DNA from: Candidatus Woesearchaeota archaeon
GTDB lineage: Archaea > Nanobdellota > Nanobdellia > Woesearchaeales > UBA10216
Length of the DNA stretch: 14,513 nt
Assembly (NCBI GenBank): GCA_023269295.1
Contig: JAHFTU010000024.1
Location: forward strand, 1-14,513
Direction: 5' to 3'
Position 1 is the stretch's first letter; every line of letters starts with the position of its first letter. Positions 1 to 6,210 of this stretch are shown here, one piece after another. The notes beneath the pieces were generated by a model. It saw nothing but the letters and a program-made list of their open reading frames with translations. It was not told the origin of the DNA and did no database searches. A program made the position numbers and the translations under genes.

Positions 1-5
1 TTAGG

Positions 6-36
6 AGCCAACTGTGGCTGGAAAGCTTGGTTTTTT
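6..36 (+). terminator. Possible terminator of an upstream gene
   Basis: A 5-bp inverted repeat (AGCCA at 6-10, TGGCT at 15-19) is followed at 31-36 by a run of six T. It could end transcription of a gene lying left of the window, but the stem is short and no gene end is visible, so this is a weak call. Confidence 0.25.
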
Positions 37-43
37 ATCAAAA

Positions 44-54
44 AGTTTATTTAA
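44..54 (+). promoter_or_regulatory. TATA box of the glycosyltransferase gene
   Basis: The AT-rich element AGTTTATTTAA lies about 26 bases before the ATG at 76, and the A-rich stretch just before it could act as a BRE. This spacing puts the predicted transcription start at or next to the start codon, giving a leaderless mRNA. It favours the ATG at 76 over the in-frame TTG at 55, which lies too close to the TATA box. Confidence 0.55.
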
Positions 55-75
55 TTGGCTTTGCGCAGCCGTAGT

Positions 76-1281
76 ATGCCAATAACCCTGTGCATGATTG
101 TGAAGAATGAAAGCGAGTGGATTGGGCAGTGCCTGGATTCTGCAAGGGGGCTTGTTGACCAGATTGTTGTGGTGGACACTGGCAGCAGCGATGGCACTGT
201 TGAGATTGCCAGAAAGCATGGTGCTGAGGTTTATTTCTTCGAGTGGAACGATGACACCTCTGCGGCAAGGAATGAAAGCCTGAAGCATGCAAACAGGGAC
301 TGGATTCTGGTGCTGGATGCTGATGAGGCAATAGCAAGGCAGGATTTTGACAAGGTAAGGGAGCTTGCAAGGAGTGCTGAGTTTGACGGCTTTAGCCTGA
401 TTCAAAGAAATTACACAAATGACACTTACCGCGAGGATTTCCTTTGGGCAGTAAACGACCCTTACGCTGAAAGCAAAGGTTTTACAGGGTGGGTGCCAAA
501 GCTGATTGTGCGGCTTTTCAGGAACAAGCCGGGAACAAGGTTTGAGGGCGTGGCCCACGAGCTGGTTGAGGGCTCAATCAAAAAGTGCGGAGGCAAATAT
601 GCTGCTGTGGAAGTGCCGATACATCATTTCAAGGAGCGAAAATCTGCAGATTATCTCAGGGCAAAGCCTGGCCACTACCGCAGGATTGGCGAGAAGAAGC
701 TCGCTGCAGAGCCTAGGAATCCCCGCGCATGGTATGAGCTGGGCGCTGTTGAAAGGGAAGAGGGAAATTTCCTAAAGGCAGTGGAGTATTTTGAGAAGGC
801 AGTTGAGCTTGATGGCAAGTTTGTTGAGGCATACCAGGGTTTAGGGTCTTGTTGCAGCAAGTTGGGGGATTTGGACAGGGCAATTGCGGCTTTTAAGAAA
901 GCTATTGAGCTGAACGAGAGCTACCCCACTCCTTATTTCAGCTTGGGCGTTGTGTATTCGCGCCTGGGCAGGCTAAACGACGCAAGGGATGCCATTGAGG
1001 AGGGGCTGAAAAGAAACCCCCATGACTTTAACGCCATGACAAACCTCGGTGCCATTTATGAGCAGGGCGGCCATCCTGAAATCGGGGTTAAAATACTGCA
1101 GGAAGTTGTGAGAATGGACAATGCCAACGCCCGCGCATTTTATAATCTTGGTGTTACGCTGGAAAAGCTCAGCAGGGCCAAGGAAGCGGCTGATGCCCAT
1201 GAAAAAGCCGCTGAGCTGAACTACGCAAACAAAGAGGAGGCTCTGAGAAGGGCACGAGTGTTGCGGGAAGCGGGCAAGTAA
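76..1281 (+). CDS. Family 2 glycosyltransferase with C-terminal TPR repeats
   Basis: The protein has 401 residues. The N-terminal half (about 1-215) is a GT-A fold of glycosyltransferase family 2: it opens with ITLCMIVKNES, continues with VVVDTGSSDGT (the nucleotide-binding strand and following acidic residues) and has LDADE near residue 80 as the DxD-type metal site. About five tetratricopeptide repeats of 34 residues follow (roughly 217-386), with typical A-Y-x-x-L-G and A-x-x-x-F-x-K-A-x-E-L patterns, then a short basic tail. There is no signal peptide or membrane span, so it should act in the cytoplasm, transferring a sugar from a nucleotide donor; TPRs usually bind a partner protein. Donor and acceptor cannot be read from the sequence. 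The ATG at 76 was chosen because it starts the GT2 core and fits the TATA spacing. The hydrolase gene begins one base after its stop. Confidence 0.85.
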   Translation: MPITLCMIVKNESEWIGQCLDSARGLVDQIVVVDTGSSDGTVEIARKHGAEVYFFEWNDDTSAARNESLKHANRDWILVLDADEAIARQDFDKVRELARSAEFDGFSLIQRNYTNDTYREDFLWAVNDPYAESKGFTGWVPKLIVRLFRNKPGTRFEGVAHELVEGSIKKCGGKYAAVEVPIHHFKERKSADYLRAKPGHYRRIGEKKLAAEPRNPRAWYELGAVEREEGNFLKAVEYFEKAVELDGKFVEAYQGLGSCCSKLGDLDRAIAAFKKAIELNESYPTPYFSLGVVYSRLGRLNDARDAIEEGLKRNPHDFNAMTNLGAIYEQGGHPEIGVKILQEVVRMDNANARAFYNLGVTLEKLSRAKEAADAHEKAAELNYANKEEALRRARVLREAGK

Positions 1282-1282
1282 G

Positions 1283-2191
1283 ATGAGGATTAAAAAAAGG
1301 ACACTGAAGCTGTGGCTGCTACTTATCGTAATATTGGCGGCTGCTTATTTTCTTTTTCATTCGCGCCACAGAACCTCAGATGTTTACATTTTTTCAAACA
1401 ACCTTTTCAGTTATTCAGAAAAAAGGCCGGCTCCTGTAGCTGAAGTTGTTGGCACCACAATTCCGCCACAAGCGGAATGTGCAACCGGACTTAGTCCGAT
1501 TTGCAACGATTCTGAGAATTATACTTTATCTGAGCTGGTTATTCAGAGCAGGGATGCAAAGCTTTCAGCGTATTTGCTGGTGCCAAAAGCAAAGCAGCAG
1601 CATGAGCGGAAGGTTGGGGTAGTATTGCTCGCGGGCGCTGGCGTTGACAAGAACGGTGAGCTTGGCTTTGCGAAGGTCCTTGCAAATGAAGGGTTTACAG
1701 TGTTGACTTATGACCAGCGCTCTGCCGGGAGAACTGTTGTTGAGAAAGCTACCCAGGAGCCAGAATCCCACAAGTCTGTTTACGACGCCCTTGCTTCTTT
1801 TGATTACCTGCGCGAGTCAGAAAAGATTGGGAAGGTGCTGATGGCTGGCGAAAGCCTCGGCGGGAGGACAGCAATCATCGCTGCCAGCATGGACAATAGA
1901 ATTTACGGTGTACTCGCGATTTCAACTTCCGGTTACGGTACGGTGGCTGACCCTTATTATTACTCTATCAACCCGGACAACTATTTTGATGGCATTAAGG
2001 GAAGGAAAATAGCTTTTGTTCACAGCACTTCAGACACTGTGATTCCGATAGCATTTGCCGAGCAGACTTTCCAAAGGGCGGGCGAGCCTAAGAAGTTTTT
2101 CAAGCTGAACGGCTGCACGCATGGCTACTGCCCACAAATGAAGTCACAGGCCCTGGACGCCTTACAGTGGGTTTTAAACTCTACTGCTTAG
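1283..2191 (+). CDS. Membrane-anchored alpha/beta hydrolase
   Basis: The protein has 302 residues. A basic start (MRIKKRTLK) and a hydrophobic helix at about 10-25 form a signal anchor that should leave the rest outside the membrane. The alpha/beta hydrolase core has an oxyanion region (LLAGAG, 115-120), the nucleophile elbow GESLGG with Ser191, the acid Asp251 in STSD and the base His280 in THG, so the triad looks complete. Cys66, Cys74, Cys278 and Cys283 may form disulfides, which fits an extracytoplasmic enzyme. The family includes peptidases, esterases and thioesterases, and the substrate cannot be told. The gene starts one base after the glycosyltransferase stop, so the two are almost certainly co-transcribed and perhaps both act on cell-surface material. 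Confidence 0.8.
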   Translation: MRIKKRTLKLWLLLIVILAAAYFLFHSRHRTSDVYIFSNNLFSYSEKRPAPVAEVVGTTIPPQAECATGLSPICNDSENYTLSELVIQSRDAKLSAYLLVPKAKQQHERKVGVVLLAGAGVDKNGELGFAKVLANEGFTVLTYDQRSAGRTVVEKATQEPESHKSVYDALASFDYLRESEKIGKVLMAGESLGGRTAIIAASMDNRIYGVLAISTSGYGTVADPYYYSINPDNYFDGIKGRKIAFVHSTSDTVIPIAFAEQTFQRAGEPKKFFKLNGCTHGYCPQMKSQALDALQWVLNSTA

Positions 2192-2213
2192 GGATTTTGC
2201 GAGGCTTTTGATT

Positions 2214-2237
2214 GTGGTTTTATTTAAGTTTAACCAC
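2214..2237. terminator. Possible bidirectional terminator between convergent genes
   Basis: GTGGTT (2214-2219) and AACCAC (2232-2237) form a 6-bp stem around an AT-rich 12-base loop. It sits between the hydrolase stop (2191) and the stop of the opposing membrane protein gene (2230), which it overlaps. Its position suits ending transcription from both sides. Confidence 0.35.
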
Positions 2238-2643
2238 GGTTTAGAAAGAGCACCACTAACAAAACGAAAGCAAATGTGCTCATAATCAGATTAGGGAGCT
2301 GAATAATTAACAGCGGGAATTGGTATAGCATCAAAGCAATAAGCAATCCCGAACTTATGAGTCCTGTCAATCTAGACCACTTGTTTTTTAGCAGCAAGAA
2401 TATGCTGGTCAAAATTGCTGCTATGGTTACAATTGTTAGTACTATTAACGGGATCAAACTTGGGTTAAAAATAGAAACAAGATGCGATGGTACGCCGCCA
2501 CTTGGGCCGCTATTTATCTGCTGAAGAGCCGCGTTTAAGTGCTTCAGCGTAAAGTAGGTCCATGTCCACCATATGAGCAAGATTAAGTTAAGAAAACCAA
2601 AAATAGCAAATAAAGCAGCCATTACTTTTGAGCTCAAATTCAT
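2230..2643 (-). CDS. Small four-helix membrane protein of unknown function
   Basis: The protein has 137 residues and I do not recognise the family. Four hydrophobic segments are visible at about 8-31, 63-85, 92-115 and 116-134. A polar loop of about 30 residues, rich in Gly, Pro and Ser, lies between the first two, and a short KNKW turn sits between helices 2 and 3. No catalytic or transport motif is seen. The gene is visibly AT-richer than its neighbours and stands alone, convergent with the hydrolase gene, which hints at separate acquisition. Its TATA box is about 25 bases before the ATG, so the mRNA is probably leaderless. Confidence 0.65.
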   Translation of the reverse strand: MNLSSKVMAALFAIFGFLNLILLIWWTWTYFTLKHLNAALQQINSGPSGGVPSHLVSIFNPSLIPLIVLTIVTIAAILTSIFLLLKNKWSRLTGLISSGLLIALMLYQFPLLIIQLPNLIMSTFAFVLLVVLFLNRG

Positions 2644-2663
2644 AAAATAATCAACACAATCTT

Positions 2664-2673
2664 TATTTAAAAA
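2664..2673 (-). promoter_or_regulatory. TATA box of the small membrane protein gene
   Basis: On the minus strand the sequence reads TTTTTAAATAAAG about 25 bases before the ATG at 2643, the spacing of an archaeal TATA box serving a leaderless transcript. Confidence 0.5.
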
Positions 2674-2725
2674 TGTTCTCCTGGCTTGATGATTTCAAGT
2701 TAAGTGCCAAAGCCGACTTTGGGTC

Positions 2726-4270
2726 CTACGGCTTTGGCTCGTGCTCTGCCGGGAAAACGCCTTCCTCTTCGGCAAGCTCTATGCCTGCTTCCTGAATGGC
2801 TGGCTTGTGCGTCTTGCGCAGCGGAATTTCCTTAAGGAAAAATGCAATAAGCAGGCATGCAACGGTAATCACGGTTGCTATCAGGAAAACATGGTTGAGC
2901 GATGATGCAATTGCTAACTTCAGCAGCAAAACCTGGCTGGCTGGAAGCGTGCTTAAGGCATTTGTGCTAAGCAAGGACTCAGGGCTTGGCAGGGCTGCTC
3001 CCTGCGAGCCTGCGAAGCTGTTAAATCCTGATATCATCACAGCGCCGAAAAATGAAACGCCAACGAGGCCGCCTATGCTCCTGAAGAATTGCAGGGCTGC
3101 GGTTACAACGCCTATCCTTGAGTGGTCAAACGCGTTCTGGACTGCTATTACGAAGACAGGGAAGGTTGCGCCAAGCCCTGCGCCGGCCAGCACCATGTTC
3201 CTTATTATCTGGAGGTTTGTTGTTGCCGGGCTCATGAATGAGAGCAAAAGCATTCCGATGCTCATAACGGAAAGGCCGCCAAGGGCCAGCATCTTGTATC
3301 TACCGGTTCGGGTCATGAGCTGCCCTCCCAGCGCGCTGGCAATCACCATTGAAAGTACCATGGGGGTCATTATTGTGCCTGAGTTGGTTGCTGTCTTTCC
3401 CAGCACTGCCTGCACGAACAGCGGGAGGTAGGTTATTGCGCCAAACATGCCCATCGCTGTTACAAATGTTATAACTACTGAGACAACGAATATTTTGTTC
3501 CTGAACATGTCCATTGGCAGGATTGGCTCCTTGGCTTTTTTCTCAACGAAAAAGAAAACTGCAAAGAGCAGGATTGCTGCTGCAAAAAGCGCGGCATGCC
3601 CTGCCTTTGAAAGGCTTACCAGAAGCATGCCCAGCATCAGGCAGACAATCGCCGCGACAAGGACGAATGAGCCCTTGAAATCAATTGAAAGTACGCCATG
3701 GCCCTTGATGTGAGGCAGGAACTTAGACAGTATTGCTACGGCAAATATCCCTATTGGCACGTTTATGAAAAAAATCCAGTGCCAGCTTAGCGAGTCAGTC
3801 AGGAACCCTCCAAGCAGCGGCCCGACTACTGAGGCCAGGCCGAATGTTGCGCCAATGGCGCCCTGCCACTTGCCCCTTTCTGCCGGCGGGAAAAGGTCGC
3901 CTATGATTGCGATGGCGTTTGCCATTATTGCCCCGCCGCCGATGCCCTGCAGGGCTCTGAAGATTATGAGCTGGATGATGTTTTGCGACAGTCCCGAAAG
4001 TATGGAGCCAAGGAGAAATATCCAGATTCCCAATATGAACAGCTTTTTCCTGCCGTAGATATCCGAGAGCTTGCCGTAGATTATGACAGTTGCTGTTGAC
4101 GAGAGGAGATAGGAGGAAACTATCCAGCTTATGAGCTCAAGCCCGCCAAGAGAGGCAACTATTTTCGGCAGCGCAGTTGAGACGATTGTCTGGTCCAGGG
4201 CCGCAAGGAACATGCCAGTCAGCACGCTGAGCATTATTATGATTTTGTTCGCCGATTTTTCCTTTTCCAT
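2726..4270 (-). CDS. DHA2-family multidrug efflux MFS transporter (EmrB/QacA type)
   Basis: The protein has 514 residues, with about 14 hydrophobic helices, as expected for the 14-TMS drug:H+ antiporter-2 branch of the major facilitator superfamily. The first helix carries LDQTIVSTALPKI, the DHA2 signature with the conserved Asp. The loop after helix 2 has GKLSDIYGRKK (MFS motif A). A later helix has the glycine/proline-rich motif C (SVVGPLLGGFLTD). The C-terminal tail is cytosolic and acidic. The family exports lipophilic drugs, dyes or metabolites using the proton gradient; the substrate here is unknown. An upstream in-frame ATG at 4477 would run through the tRNA-Ser gene, so the start at 4270 is used; it is supported by a TATA box 27 bases upstream. 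No regulator gene is adjacent. Confidence 0.9.
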   Translation of the reverse strand: MEKEKSANKIIIMLSVLTGMFLAALDQTIVSTALPKIVASLGGLELISWIVSSYLLSSTATVIIYGKLSDIYGRKKLFILGIWIFLLGSILSGLSQNIIQLIIFRALQGIGGGAIMANAIAIIGDLFPPAERGKWQGAIGATFGLASVVGPLLGGFLTDSLSWHWIFFINVPIGIFAVAILSKFLPHIKGHGVLSIDFKGSFVLVAAIVCLMLGMLLVSLSKAGHAALFAAAILLFAVFFFVEKKAKEPILPMDMFRNKIFVVSVVITFVTAMGMFGAITYLPLFVQAVLGKTATNSGTIMTPMVLSMVIASALGGQLMTRTGRYKMLALGGLSVMSIGMLLLSFMSPATTNLQIIRNMVLAGAGLGATFPVFVIAVQNAFDHSRIGVVTAALQFFRSIGGLVGVSFFGAVMISGFNSFAGSQGAALPSPESLLSTNALSTLPASQVLLLKLAIASSLNHVFLIATVITVACLLIAFFLKEIPLRKTHKPAIQEAGIELAEEEGVFPAEHEPKP

Positions 4271-4292
4271 AGCTGCGCGTGAATTTTGCTGG

Positions 4293-4303
4293 GTTTTTAA
4301 AGT
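4293..4303 (-). promoter_or_regulatory. TATA box of the MFS transporter gene
   Basis: The minus strand reads CTTTAAAAAC about 27 bases before the ATG at 4270, and it lies in the 62-base gap between the transporter start and the tRNA-Ser 3' end. It implies an essentially leaderless mRNA. Confidence 0.5.
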
Positions 4304-4378
4304 GATAGGTTTGGATTGTTGAAAGAAATAAACGCCGGGACTGGGATTTGAACCCAGACACCCTTGCGGGAACAAGCT

Positions 4379-4416
4379 CGCTGCTTTGCAGCTTGCGTTG
4401 CCGCTGTTGCCGCACA
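4379..4416 (-). other. tRNA-Ser intron 2, canonical position 37/38
   Basis: This 38-base intron lies between A37 (4417) and A38 (4378). Bulges AA|T and CG|A can be drawn. CTGG in the anticodon loop pairs with GCAG (4384-4381) at three of four positions, with one G-G mismatch. Exon bases G30-C31 pair with G39-C40 on the outer side. The inner stem is less clear because GCTGC/GCAGC inside the intron can form a competing hairpin. Confidence 0.7.
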
Positions 4417-4424
4417 TTCCAGGC

Positions 4425-4477
4425 CTACGCTGCACTCTTAAGAGTTTCTTGATTGACCTTCTTCTTAAGAAGGGCAT
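4425..4477 (-). other. tRNA-Ser intron 1, non-canonical position 29/30
   Basis: This 53-base intron interrupts the 5' strand of the anticodon stem. Exon bases GCGC (4483-4480) pair with intron bases GCGT (4430-4427), forming the 4-bp central helix with one G-U pair. The flanking 3-nt bulges are AA|A and AG|G, with cuts after the second base, and TGC/GCA continues as the intron stem. No outer exon helix forms, so this is the relaxed HBh' form of the archaeal splicing motif. The intron contains a copy of the hairpin repeat. Confidence 0.75.
4444..4476 (-). repeat. Hairpin repeat copy d, inside tRNA-Ser intron 1
   Basis: The 23-base hairpin at 4476-4454 has arms TGCCCTTCTT and AAGAAGGTCA around a 3-base loop and pairs at 9 of 10 positions. 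Its tail ATCAAGAAAC (4453-4444) matches copies a-c, which lie on the opposite strand upstream of the tRNA. Confidence 0.6.
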
Positions 4478-4508
4478 TTGCGCAATACCAGGTTATGCGA
4501 TCCCGGCA

Positions 4509-4541
4509 TGACCCCTTTGCGAAAGCGGTCAATCGGAAAAC
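4509..4541 (+). repeat. Hairpin repeat copy c
   Basis: The 23-base hairpin (4509-4531) has TGACCCCTTT and AAAGCGGTCA as arms around GCG, with 9 of 10 positions paired. The tail ATCGGAAAAC follows. It abuts the mature 5' end of tRNA-Ser, so its complement lies in the predicted tRNA leader. Confidence 0.6.
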
Positions 4542-4544
4542 GAC

Positions 4545-4579
4545 TGACTTTTTCCTAAAGAAAGGTCAACGAAAAGAAC
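4545..4579 (+). repeat. Hairpin repeat copy b
   Basis: This 24-base hairpin (4545-4568) starts TGACTTTTT and ends AAAGGTCA; its stem includes G-U pairs on the plus strand. The tail ACGAAAAGAAC is a divergent form of the tail in copies a, c and d. It also falls in the predicted tRNA-Ser leader. Confidence 0.5.
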
Positions 4580-4589
4580 TCGGCCGCGG

Positions 4590-4598
4590 TTTATAAAT
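4590..4598 (-). promoter_or_regulatory. TATA box of tRNA-Ser
   Basis: The minus strand reads ATTTATAAA, the best TATA element between srp54 and the tRNA. It predicts a transcription start near 4565-4570, leaving a leader of about 60 bases before the mature 5' end at 4507, which RNase P would have to remove. Repeat copies b and c fall mostly in this leader. Confidence 0.5.
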
Positions 4599-4606
4599 CT
4601 GTTGCA

Positions 4607-4639
4607 TGACCTTTTTTCTAAAAAGGTCAATCAAAAAAC
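4607..4639 (+). repeat. Hairpin repeat copy a
   Basis: This is the most regular copy: TGACCTTTTT and AAAAAGGTCA pair at all ten positions around TCT (4607-4629), followed by tail ATCAAAAAAC (4630-4639). It lies 11 bases past the srp54 stop. Read on the minus strand the tail supplies a run of six T, so this copy may also serve as the srp54 terminator. Confidence 0.65.
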
Positions 4640-4650
4640 TTTTGTTCAGT

Positions 4651-6012
4651 TTAGCCCTTAAACCCTTCCATGCCTTTCATCCCGCCCATCTTGCCTATCA
4701 TCTGCTGCATCTTTTTGGGGTTGGCGCCCTTGAACATTTTCACGACTTTCTTGCTTTGGCGGTACTGCTTGAGCAGGTCTTTTACTTCGCCGGTGCTGGT
4801 GCCTGCGCCTTTGGCAATGCGCTCTATCCGGTCTGAGGTTACTGCTTCAGGGTCTTCAAGCTCTTTCCTTGTCATGCTATCCATTGCAAATTTCCATTTT
4901 TTCAGGTTGGCTTCCTGAACGTCAAGAACGTCCTTAGGTAGCTTGAGCTGGCCGAATCCTGGAATCATCTCCATGACCTTGGCTATGGGCCCCATCTTCT
5001 TGATTGCCTGCATCTGCTCGTACAGGTCAAGCAGCGTGAACTCTCCTTTGAGGAATTTTTCGCTCATGTCCTTGGCCTCGTCTTCGGTCACAGCCTCTTT
5101 TGCTTTTTCGAGCAGCGCTTCAATGTCACCCATTCCCAGCAATCTTCCGACAAAGCCCTTTGGATTGAACTTTTCAAGGTCCTCAATTTTCTCGCCAACG
5201 CCGACAAACTTTATCGGCGCTCCTGAAACAGCGCAGGCGCTGAGCGCGCCTCCCCCTTTTGCTGTTCCTTCAAGCTTTGTGACTATCACGCCTGTGATTT
5301 TGCAGGCCTCGTGGAATGCAGTTGCCTGCCTTTCTGCAGCCTGGCCGATGTCAGCGCTTATTACCAGCAAGTTTTCGCTTGGCTGTACTGCGGCTGCAAC
5401 TGCTTTCAGTTCCGCAATCAGGTCTGTGGATAGCGCATCCCTTCCTGCTGTGTCAACAATAACAACATCAAACTTCCTCAGGTCATTTTGGCAGGCGCTG
5501 AAAATTTTAAGAGGGTCATTCTGTGTTTTATCTCCAAATACCGGGACTCCAATCTGCTTTCCTAGCTGCTGGAGCTGGTCAAGGGCTGCTGGCCTGTAAA
5601 CGTCGAGCTGCACCATGGCCACTTTGAGGCTTCTTTTGGAGAAGTACCGGGCGAGCTTTGCTGCGGTGGTTGTTTTTCCCGAGCCGAAGAGGCCTGTGAG
5701 CATTATCATAGTTGGGATTGAGGAAGCGTCAATGTGGCTTTCCTCTCCGCCGAGGAACTTTACGAGCTCTTCATAGACAATATTGACGAGGAATTCTTTT
5801 TTTGTGAGTCCGCCTGGAGTTTCTTCCTTGAGAACCCTGTCCTTGATGCGCTGGCTCAGGCTGAAGACAAGCTTGACATTGACATCGGACTGGAGCAGCG
5901 CCCTCTGGAGCTCCTTGATTAGCTCGTTGACTGCGGTGTCATCAACGAACATGCTCCTGGCTACCTTTTGCAGGGCATTCCTGAGGGATTCTCCAAGATT
6001 GTCCAAAACCAT
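4651..6012 (-). CDS. srp54: Signal recognition particle protein SRP54 (GTPase)
   Basis: The protein has 453 residues, the usual size for archaeal SRP54. It binds signal sequences and 7S RNA and hands ribosome-nascent chain complexes to the receptor FtsY at the membrane. The helical N domain covers about 1-90. The G domain has GLFGSGKTT (107-115), DVYRPAA, DTAGR (187-191), TKLEGTAKGGGALSA (from 245) and GVGEK. The methionine-rich M domain follows from about 300 and includes the conserved KMGPIAKVMEMIPGFG and an SDRIERIAKGAGTS segment, with a Met/Gly/Lys tail. Small departures from the common consensus are GLFGSGK for GLQGSGK and LDVYRPAA for ADTYRPAA. The ATG at 6012 was chosen over the GTG at 6054 because a TATA box lies between them at about 6041. 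Confidence 0.97.
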   Translation of the reverse strand: MVLDNLGESLRNALQKVARSMFVDDTAVNELIKELQRALLQSDVNVKLVFSLSQRIKDRVLKEETPGGLTKKEFLVNIVYEELVKFLGGEESHIDASSIPTMIMLTGLFGSGKTTTAAKLARYFSKRSLKVAMVQLDVYRPAALDQLQQLGKQIGVPVFGDKTQNDPLKIFSACQNDLRKFDVVIVDTAGRDALSTDLIAELKAVAAAVQPSENLLVISADIGQAAERQATAFHEACKITGVIVTKLEGTAKGGGALSACAVSGAPIKFVGVGEKIEDLEKFNPKGFVGRLLGMGDIEALLEKAKEAVTEDEAKDMSEKFLKGEFTLLDLYEQMQAIKKMGPIAKVMEMIPGFGQLKLPKDVLDVQEANLKKWKFAMDSMTRKELEDPEAVTSDRIERIAKGAGTSTGEVKDLLKQYRQSKKVVKMFKGANPKKMQQMIGKMGGMKGMEGFKG

Positions 6013-6035
6013 CCTTATGACGAAGAATTCTGAAG

Positions 6036-6047
6036 TGTATTTAAAAG
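6036..6047 (-). promoter_or_regulatory. TATA box of srp54
   Basis: The minus strand reads CTTTTAAATAC about 30 bases before the ATG at 6012. The mRNA would start within a few bases of the start codon. The promoter faces away from the nucleotidyltransferase promoter at 6148. Confidence 0.55.
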
Positions 6048-6147
6048 TATTCACAAAGCAGAATCAGCTGTTCAGGCAGGAAGCGGGGCTGATTGGGTTG
6101 GGAGTCCTGCGTGGCTGACTGAGGCAGCCCCTAGATGGCTTGTAAAG

Positions 6148-6163
6148 CGAAAAGCTTATATAT
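6148..6163 (+). promoter_or_regulatory. BRE/TATA core promoter of the first MNT/HEPN pair
   Basis: CGAAAAGCTTATATAT reads as a strong BRE followed by a TATA box. The same 16 bases occur at 7839-7854 before the second pair. The predicted start is near 6185-6190, giving a leader of about 20-25 bases. Confidence 0.75.
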
Positions 6164-6165
6164 GA

Positions 6166-6202
6166 GGTAATTTTACCCTACTGTTAGGGTGTTTATGCCC
6201 TA
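6166..6202. promoter_or_regulatory. Cluster of dyads, candidate operator of the first MNT/HEPN pair
   Basis: Overlapping inverted repeats lie between the TATA box and the start codon: GGTAA/TTACC (6166-6170 and 6173-6177), ACCCTA/TAGGGT (6175-6180 and 6185-6190), then a third CCCTA half-site at 6198-6202. They span the predicted transcription start, where a bound repressor would block initiation. The wHTH domain of the adjacent nucleotidyltransferase is the obvious candidate binder (inference). Confidence 0.5.
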
Positions 6203-6210
6203 TTACTAAT

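Larger units (their letters stand above)
4333..4507 (-). tRNA. tRNA-Ser (anticodon GGA) with two introns
   Basis: The acceptor strands GCCGGGA (4507-4501) and TCCCGGC (4340-4334) pair perfectly, with G73 at 4333 as in archaeal tRNA-Ser. The D arm is GCAT/TTGC around AACCTGGTA. The T arm is CTGGG/CCCAG with loop TTCAAAT. The long variable arm (4372-4358) contains CCC-GCAA-GGG, making this a class II tRNA. The anticodon stem is found only if two introns are removed: C27-A28-A29 (4480-4478) joins G30-C31 (4424-4423), which pair with GCTTG (4377-4373). The loop is then CTGGAA plus A38 (4378), giving anticodon GGA at 4420-4418. The mature tRNA has 84 bases without CCA, which is not encoded. T13-T22 is a mismatch. 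The gene is downstream of srp54 on the same strand but has its own TATA box. Confidence 0.85.

Noticed and set aside
2796..4322. Several long plus-strand frames opposite the MFS gene (for example 2796-3431)
   Set aside because: They mirror a well-supported 514-residue transporter on the other strand and show no domain pattern of their own.
4271..4477. In-frame upstream extension of the MFS transporter (69 extra residues)
   Set aside because: It would be translated from the tRNA-Ser gene and its introns, has no transporter-like sequence, and the ATG at 4270 has a well-placed TATA box.
4461..4477. Reading the palindrome CTTCTTAAGAAG as an anticodon arm of tRNA-Leu (anticodon AAG or TAA)
   Set aside because: It gives wrong spacing to the D and T arms, an anticodon (AAG) not normally used in archaea, and a G73 that does not fit tRNA-Leu; the two-intron tRNA-Ser(GGA) fold satisfies every stem.
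4400..4640. CRISPR array in the tRNA-Ser flank
   Set aside because: The repeats are hairpins with drifting arm sequence, uneven spacing and mixed orientation, without equal-length spacers or cas genes nearby.
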